Shown one piece after another: positions 13,546 to 17,985 of a stretch of 17,985 nt of DNA. Source of the stretch: CAYPEL01 sp964409635 (GTDB lineage Bacteria > Pseudomonadota > Gammaproteobacteria > DSM-19610); the NCBI GenBank assembly GCA_964409635.1, contig CAYPEL010000043.1, positions 1-17,985 on the forward strand. Reading direction: 5' to 3'. A model generated the notes under the pieces. The model was not told the origin of the DNA and did not search any database. It saw nothing but the letters and a program-made list of their open reading frames with translations. A program made the position numbers and the translations under genes. Numbering within the stretch: the stretch's first letter is position 1; every line of letters begins with the position of its first letter.

Positions 13546-14949
13546 CTAAAGCGAGACATTCAGTGCCTTCAAGGTACGCATTGTCAACCCACCTGTAGGC
13601 AGGCTGTTCTTGCGTTGATAGGCATCAACTGCAACCAATGTCTGGCGCCCAATTACACCATCAACCGGTCCCGGGTTAAAGCCCGCGCTTTTTAATGCAC
13701 CCTGAATTTTCAGATTCATGCTTTCAGTCATATTTGTTTCACACAGTACTGAACGCCACTCCAATTTAGTAGAGGAAACCCGGACACGCTTGCTGATTGT
13801 CTGTTTTTCAGCAGGTATCTTGATGCGTTTTTCCTGCGGTGGCGTTATCAGCTTACGCACTTTCTGGGTTTGATAGACAGCTGGAATTTCAACTTTCTTG
13901 ATCGATGCAGGTGTTTTTACGATACGCTTTTTAATGGTCTGATATTTGGCCGGGGTTTCAGTCATACATAATAACCGTCCGGTTTTGTCACCATCGGCTG
14001 CCGCTCCACTGGTTGTCCATGTGGTTTTACCATCAGAAACCTTGACACGTTTTGAAATCACTTCAAATTCAGCCGGGATTTCAATAGCTTTCTCAGTTGA
14101 AGCGGTTACCAGCTTGCGTACTTTTTTAACTGTGTACTTGGCAGGAATAGTTTCCTTCCGGGTGGCAGCGGGTGATTTCAAAATTCGCTTCTTAATGGTC
14201 TTGTATTTCGCTGGCACTTCAACAAGACACATAATTTCACCCGTACTATTATCGATACGTTCAACCGGGCCACGGCCTTTTTTCCAAGTCGTGTAAGCAG
14301 CACGTTCCAGAACTTTCTCGGTTACCGTCTCATATTTAGCCGGTATTCCAATCAATTTTTCCGAAGCTTCACTCACCAGCACTTTCTCTTCGACGGTTTC
14401 GTACTTGGCAGGTATCACTTCATACTTCTTGGATGCTTCAGTCTTTAACACTTTGTTAGTTTCAGTCTTAAATTGTGCCGGCTGATGATACTCTGAAAAA
14501 CACTGGTCAGCTTTTGCCGACTCTGGCAGGCCCAGCGCATGTGCGCCCGCAACCAAGCTGGAATCCGCCAGTTTGGCTTTAGCGCCGTCGCCCTGCCGCC
14601 AAACCAGACGCGCAGGTTCTACTTCGATGCGTTCTTTCTGAAATCCGTAGACCGCAGGTACCGGGATAATTTTCTCACCACCCTGCCTGACGAGCACTTT
14701 TTCTACTACCGTCTCGTACTTGGCAGGTACGATCTCGATTTTCTCGAACGCGTCGCGTTTGACGATTTCCTGTGATTCAGTCTTGTACTGTGCCGGTATC
14801 ATCACCTTGGCGTAACACTCACCCGGTTTAGCATTCGGGAGCGCTTGATTCAAACCTGAACCATCTGTTTCTTCGGCCACTGCCGCCCCAGCCAGCAGCA
14901 CAGCAGAAGTAATCAGGCCTTGTGTAAGCACCATTGCAGTTTTCTTCAT
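13546..14949 (-). CDS. Exported 23-residue-repeat protein with C-terminal peptidoglycan-binding-like domain
   Basis: A 467-residue protein of unknown function. The signal peptide (KK, hydrophobic 5-24) is probably cut after AVA25. The body is strictly periodic: Pro-Ala begins at 52, 75, 98; 157, 180, 203; 246, 269, 292; and 333, 356, 379. This gives twelve units of exactly 23 residues in four blocks of three, each unit like PAKYETVxEKVLV. Each block opens with Cys (45, 150, 241, 328) and closes with Trp (117, 222, 311, 398); a fifth Cys403 follows. Residues about 408-467 (LKIQGALKSAGFNPGPVDGV, then RQTLVAVDAYQRKNSL) match the peptidoglycan-binding 1 fold. The blocks are basic and rich in beta-type Lys/Val/Thr alternation. 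The start is ATG at 14949, with AAGGA about ten bases upstream. A cell-envelope structural or scaffold role is inferred. Confidence 0.88.
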   Translation of the reverse strand: MKKTAMVLTQGLITSAVLLAGAAVAEETDGSGLNQALPNAKPGECYAKVMIPAQYKTESQEIVKRDAFEKIEIVPAKYETVVEKVLVRQGGEKIIPVPAVYGFQKERIEVEPARLVWRQGDGAKAKLADSSLVAGAHALGLPESAKADQCFSEYHQPAQFKTETNKVLKTEASKKYEVIPAKYETVEEKVLVSEASEKLIGIPAKYETVTEKVLERAAYTTWKKGRGPVERIDNSTGEIMCLVEVPAKYKTIKKRILKSPAATRKETIPAKYTVKKVRKLVTASTEKAIEIPAEFEVISKRVKVSDGKTTWTTSGAAADGDKTGRLLCMTETPAKYQTIKKRIVKTPASIKKVEIPAVYQTQKVRKLITPPQEKRIKIPAEKQTISKRVRVSSTKLEWRSVLCETNMTESMNLKIQGALKSAGFNPGPVDGVIGRQTLVAVDAYQRKNSLPTGGLTMRTLKALNVSL

Positions 14950-15010
14950 AATCAGCGTTTCCTTTTATTCACGTAGGCGAAATAAGTGTAGTACATGACT
15001 CAACACAGTA

Positions 15011-15040
15011 AATATAGCGTATAGTACTGTTACCTGACAA
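15011..15040 (-). promoter_or_regulatory. Candidate sigma-70 promoter for the repeat-protein gene
   Basis: On the minus strand, TTGTCA (15040-15035, five of six), an 18-base spacer and TATATT (15016-15011, five of six). Transcription would begin near 15004 and give a leader of about 55 bases. It sits well inside the 259-base divergent gap (14950-15208), where I found no gene and no good plus-strand promoter pair. Confidence 0.5.
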
Positions 15041-15208
15041 ATCGGATTGATTATACACAGGTCGATTAGTAGATCACTATTCGCTTATGGCACGCACCAG
15101 GCTAGCCGGAATAGTATGATTATCACTTAACTTGATTCTATATCATCCACATTTCATTGAAAATCTATAGCAGAAGCCACACAGAATTCTCTTTATTCCC
15201 AGCGTAAT

Positions 15209-16468
15209 ATGAAGAACCACCTGTTTTGGATATGCGGCCTGCTGGCTATACTGGGCCTGGCAATGCTGCCTCCGCCCGCTGTTGCTATGCAAAAACCAGC
15301 CGTCTGGCTGCCAAAACACCGCCTCCAGCCCGATGAAGTGGGCGTGATTGTCAATGACCAGGACCCCCTCAGCGTTCGAATCGCAAATTATTACCTGCAG
15401 GCCCGGCAGATCCCCTCAAAAAACCTCATCCACGTTAATTTTAAACCCGGTGAACGCACCCTGTCCCCGGACGTTTTTCGTGGTATTCGTAATCGGGCTA
15501 TCAGCCAGCTCAGTGATTCAATACAGGCGCTGGCGCTGACTTGGGCGCTGCCCTACCGGGTGGGCTGTATGTCAATCACTTCCGCATTCACATTTGGTTT
15601 TGATAAGGCCTATTGCTCCCGCAAAACCTGTGCGGCTACACAACCCAGTCCATACTACGACAGCAACAGCGCGACCCCCTTTACCAACCATGGCATAAGG
15701 CCCGCCATGGCGATCGCGGCTTTGGATTTTAATCAGGCAAAGCGCTTAATCGACCGGGGTGTTGCCGCCGATAAGACAAACCCTCAAGGCACCGCCTATT
15801 TAGTGAGTACCTCAGATAAAAACCGCAATGTCAGGGCAACAGGTTTTGAGCTGATAAAACAACTGTTTCCACCGCAAATCAAAGTCGAGATTGTGCGCGG
15901 CAACAGTATTCTGGAACACTTTGATGTGATGTTTTATTTCACGGGCCTCACAAAAGTACCTGGCCTGCAAACGCTGCGTTTTTTACCGGGCGCTGTGGCT
16001 GATCACCTTACCTCGGCCGGCGGCGTGCTCGATGGGCACAGCCAGATGAGTGCACTCAAATGGCTGGAAGCCGGCGCTACGGGCAGTTATGGAACGGTTA
16101 TCGAACCCTGTAATCTACTCGGGAAATTCCCGAATCCCGGCCTGCTAATGGACTATTACACAAGCGGTCAAACCCTGATTGAGGCCTACTGGAAGAGCGT
16201 CCAGCAGCCTGGGGAAGGTCTGTTCATTGGTGAACCACTGGCCGCACCCTATGATGGCGTAAAAACTGAGAGTAATGCCAATGAGATCCTGCTGGAAACA
16301 CGGGTATTACGCGCCGGGAGATACAAAATTATGACCGCCATTGACCCCATTGGTCCCTATCGAACCCAAACAAAAGCGCTCATCATCCAGCCCCGCCAAA
16401 CAACAATTAAAATACCCCGCACAAATCACAGTTTCTATAAAATAGAAGCCGCCGGCAAACGGCACTAA
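15209..16468 (+). CDS. TIGR03790-like exported protein of unknown function
   Basis: A 419-residue protein with an N-terminal signal peptide (hydrophobic 5-25, likely cut after AVA26). The body matches my recollection of the TIGR03790 family: an opening EVGVIVNDQDPLSVRIANYY (43-62) with Q67-I-P-x-K-N-L, a central strand with ALTWALPYRVGCMSIT (108-123), then LTSAGGVLDGHSQMSALKWL (267-286), GATGSYGTVIEPCN (289-302) and GEGLFIGEPLAAPY (335-348). A C-terminal beta-rich tail (about 355-415) resembles a small sandwich domain. Function is unknown. His277 and Cys301 flank a Gly-rich turn, in a way that recalls caspase/gingipain-like folds, but this is speculative. The start is ATG at 15209 with no clear ribosome-binding site. 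It diverges from the repeat-protein gene and its TAA interlocks with the prfC stop. Confidence 0.85.
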   Translation: MKNHLFWICGLLAILGLAMLPPPAVAMQKPAVWLPKHRLQPDEVGVIVNDQDPLSVRIANYYLQARQIPSKNLIHVNFKPGERTLSPDVFRGIRNRAISQLSDSIQALALTWALPYRVGCMSITSAFTFGFDKAYCSRKTCAATQPSPYYDSNSATPFTNHGIRPAMAIAALDFNQAKRLIDRGVAADKTNPQGTAYLVSTSDKNRNVRATGFELIKQLFPPQIKVEIVRGNSILEHFDVMFYFTGLTKVPGLQTLRFLPGAVADHLTSAGGVLDGHSQMSALKWLEAGATGSYGTVIEPCNLLGKFPNPGLLMDYYTSGQTLIEAYWKSVQQPGEGLFIGEPLAAPYDGVKTESNANEILLETRVLRAGRYKIMTAIDPIGPYRTQTKALIIQPRQTTIKIPRTNHSFYKIEAAGKRH

Positions 16469-17985
16469 ACTTCCCGGGTAGCCCTGAAATCAATATCTGG
16501 CCAGCGTTCCATCGCCAGGTCAAGGTTCACTCGGGTAGGCGCGATATAGACCAGTTCTCCTGCTTGATCCAGGGCCAGGTTTTCGTAGGCCTTGTCACGG
16601 AATTTTTCGAGCATTTTTTCGTCATTGCATTCGATCCAGCGTGCAGTGGCAACGGCTATATTCTCAAACATACATTCCACTTTATATTCGCCTTGCAAGC
16701 GATGCGCGACCACATCAAATTGCAAAATACCCACCGCACCCAGAATCAGATCATTATTTTTAAATGGCCTGAATAGTTGCGTTGCTCCTTCTTCACTTAA
16801 CTGATCAAGTCCTTTCTGCAAGGCTTTCATACGTAAAGGATCCTTGAGCACCGCCCGGCGAAATAATTCCGGAGCAAAATTGGGTATCCCGGTGTATTTC
16901 AACGCTTCGCCCTGGGTAAAGGTATCACCGATACGGATCGTACCGTGGTTGTGCAAGCCGATAATATCTCCCGGCCAGGCTTGCTCTACATGGCCACGCT
17001 CAGACGCAAGAAACGTCATAGCATTAGCAACCTGTACATCCCGCCCGATGCGCACATGGCGCATTTTCATACCTTTGGTGTAACACCCGGAGCAGACCCT
17101 GAAAAAGGCTATCCGGTCACGGTGCTGCGGATCCATATTTGCCTGGATCTTGAACACAAAACCCGTTAGCTTCTCCTCTGTAGGCTCCAGCAGACGCGTT
17201 ACGGTTTTCCTGGGTAATGGTGCCGGAGCGTGCTCAATAAAATAGTCCAGCAATTCCTGAACACCAAAATTATTGATTGCTGAGCCAAAAAACACCGGTG
17301 TCAATTCACCCTTCAGGTAAGCCGGTTTATCAAAACGATGGCTCGCCCCCCGCACCAGTTCAATTTCATCCCTGAGTTCATCTGCCTGGGCGCCTAGCAC
17401 GTCATTTAATGAAGGATTGTCCAAACCATCGATGACGGTCACATCACGCCGTTTACTATTATCACCCGGCGTGTACAAATAAATTTTATCCAAGTCTATG
17501 TGATAAACGCCCTTGAAGCGCTTTCCCATACCGATCGGCCAGGTGATTGGCGCACAGTTTATTTTAAGCACGTCCTCAACTTCATCCATCAGGTCGATCG
17601 CATCGCGGCCTTCCCGGTCAAGTTTGTTGATAAAAGTGAATATAGGTGTGGTACGCAACCGGCAAACTTCCATCAATTTTATGGTTCTGGTTTCAACACC
17701 CTTCGCCACGTCGATCACCATCAAGGCAGAATCAACCGCTGTCAGCGTACGATAGGTGTCTTCCGAGAAATCTTCATGGCCCGGGGTATCCAGCAAGTTC
17801 ACCATTGCGTCCTTGTATGGAAACTGCATGACGGATGAGGTCACGGATATACCACGCTGTTTTTCCAGCTCCATCCAATCTGAGGTAGCGTGCCGCGCCG
17901 CCTTACGTCCCTTGACGGTACCTGCCATCTGGATGGCGCCACCGAATAGCAGCAGCTTCTCAGTCAGTGTTGTTTTACCCGCATC
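16465..17985 (-). CDS. prfC: Peptide chain release factor 3 (5' end cut by window edge)
   Basis: GTPase that recycles RF1 and RF2 from the ribosome after termination. 506 residues are visible. The frame runs open to the window edge, where it begins inside the P-loop (DAGKTTLTEKLLLFGGAIQ), so roughly 20 N-terminal residues are missing. Following in order are KQRGISVTSSVMQF (switch I, RF3-type), DTPGHEDFSEDTYRTL (G3) and NKLDREGRDAIDLMDEVEDV (G4). RF3-specific stretches later in the protein include PVFFGSAINNFGVQELLDYF and VGILQFDVVAHRLQGEYKVE. An internal ATG at 17928 is not the true start, because the P-loop lies upstream of it. The stop TAG (16467-16465) shares four bases with the TAA of the convergent TIGR03790-like gene. 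Confidence 0.97.
   Translation of the reverse strand, partial: DAGKTTLTEKLLLFGGAIQMAGTVKGRKAARHATSDWMELEKQRGISVTSSVMQFPYKDAMVNLLDTPGHEDFSEDTYRTLTAVDSALMVIDVAKGVETRTIKLMEVCRLRTTPIFTFINKLDREGRDAIDLMDEVEDVLKINCAPITWPIGMGKRFKGVYHIDLDKIYLYTPGDNSKRRDVTVIDGLDNPSLNDVLGAQADELRDEIELVRGASHRFDKPAYLKGELTPVFFGSAINNFGVQELLDYFIEHAPAPLPRKTVTRLLEPTEEKLTGFVFKIQANMDPQHRDRIAFFRVCSGCYTKGMKMRHVRIGRDVQVANAMTFLASERGHVEQAWPGDIIGLHNHGTIRIGDTFTQGEALKYTGIPNFAPELFRRAVLKDPLRMKALQKGLDQLSEEGATQLFRPFKNNDLILGAVGILQFDVVAHRLQGEYKVECMFENIAVATARWIECNDEKMLEKFRDKAYENLALDQAGELVYIAPTRVNLDLAMERWPDIDFRATREV

Noticed and set aside
13546..14949. The repeat protein read as a DNA-level tandem repeat or CRISPR-like array
   Set aside because: The periodicity is in the protein; DNA units have diverged and there are no identical repeats with unique spacers.
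1..17985. Mobile elements, prophage genes or a genomic island at the tRNA
   Set aside because: No transposase, integrase, terminal inverted repeats or duplicated tRNA 3' end was seen.

Overview
The window is a chromosomal segment of a gammaproteobacterium, almost all of it coding. The evidence is gene content and gene order: pcnB-folK-deoxynucleoside kinase, a divergent lptFG / pepA-holC-valS block, a DUF2970 protein and prfC (RF3). I see no insertion sequence, integrase, phage gene or CRISPR array. The DUF2173-like genes and a tRNA-Glu(CTC) hint at an environmental, perhaps sulfur-oxidising, lineage, but this is a weak inference.

Layout: (i) 1-2439, minus strand: an operon pcnB > folK > deoxynucleoside kinase (cut by the left edge), covering RNA polyadenylation, folate synthesis and nucleoside salvage. 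(ii) 2497-2571: tRNA-Glu with a CTC anticodon, divergent from pcnB. (iii) 2590-3679, minus strand: three consecutive genes for divergent paralogues of a small (110-117 aa) DUF2173-like protein. (iv) 3850-4296: an RDD-family membrane protein whose stop codon interlocks with that of lptG. (v) 4293-6442, minus strand: lptF-lptG, the permease pair of the lipopolysaccharide transporter, joined by an ATGA overlap. (vi) 6570-11819, plus strand: pepA, holC, a small acidic uncharacterised gene and valS. (vii) 11868-12095, minus strand: a DUF2970 single-span membrane protein. (viii) 12379-13452: a response-regulator-like HD-GYP protein whose receiver lacks most catalytic residues, followed by a strong bidirectional terminator. 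(ix) 13546-14949, minus strand: an exported protein with twelve 23-residue units in four blocks and a C-terminal peptidoglycan-binding-like domain. (x) 15209-16468: an exported TIGR03790-like protein, divergent from (ix). (xi) 16465-17985, minus strand: prfC, cut by the right edge, its stop interlocked with (x).

Most of the window is housekeeping. The parts least explained by known biology are the DUF2173-like trio, the periodic envelope protein with its divergent TIGR03790-like neighbour, and the HD-GYP protein with a degenerate receiver behind a dyad-rich leader. None can be declared a new system from sequence alone.
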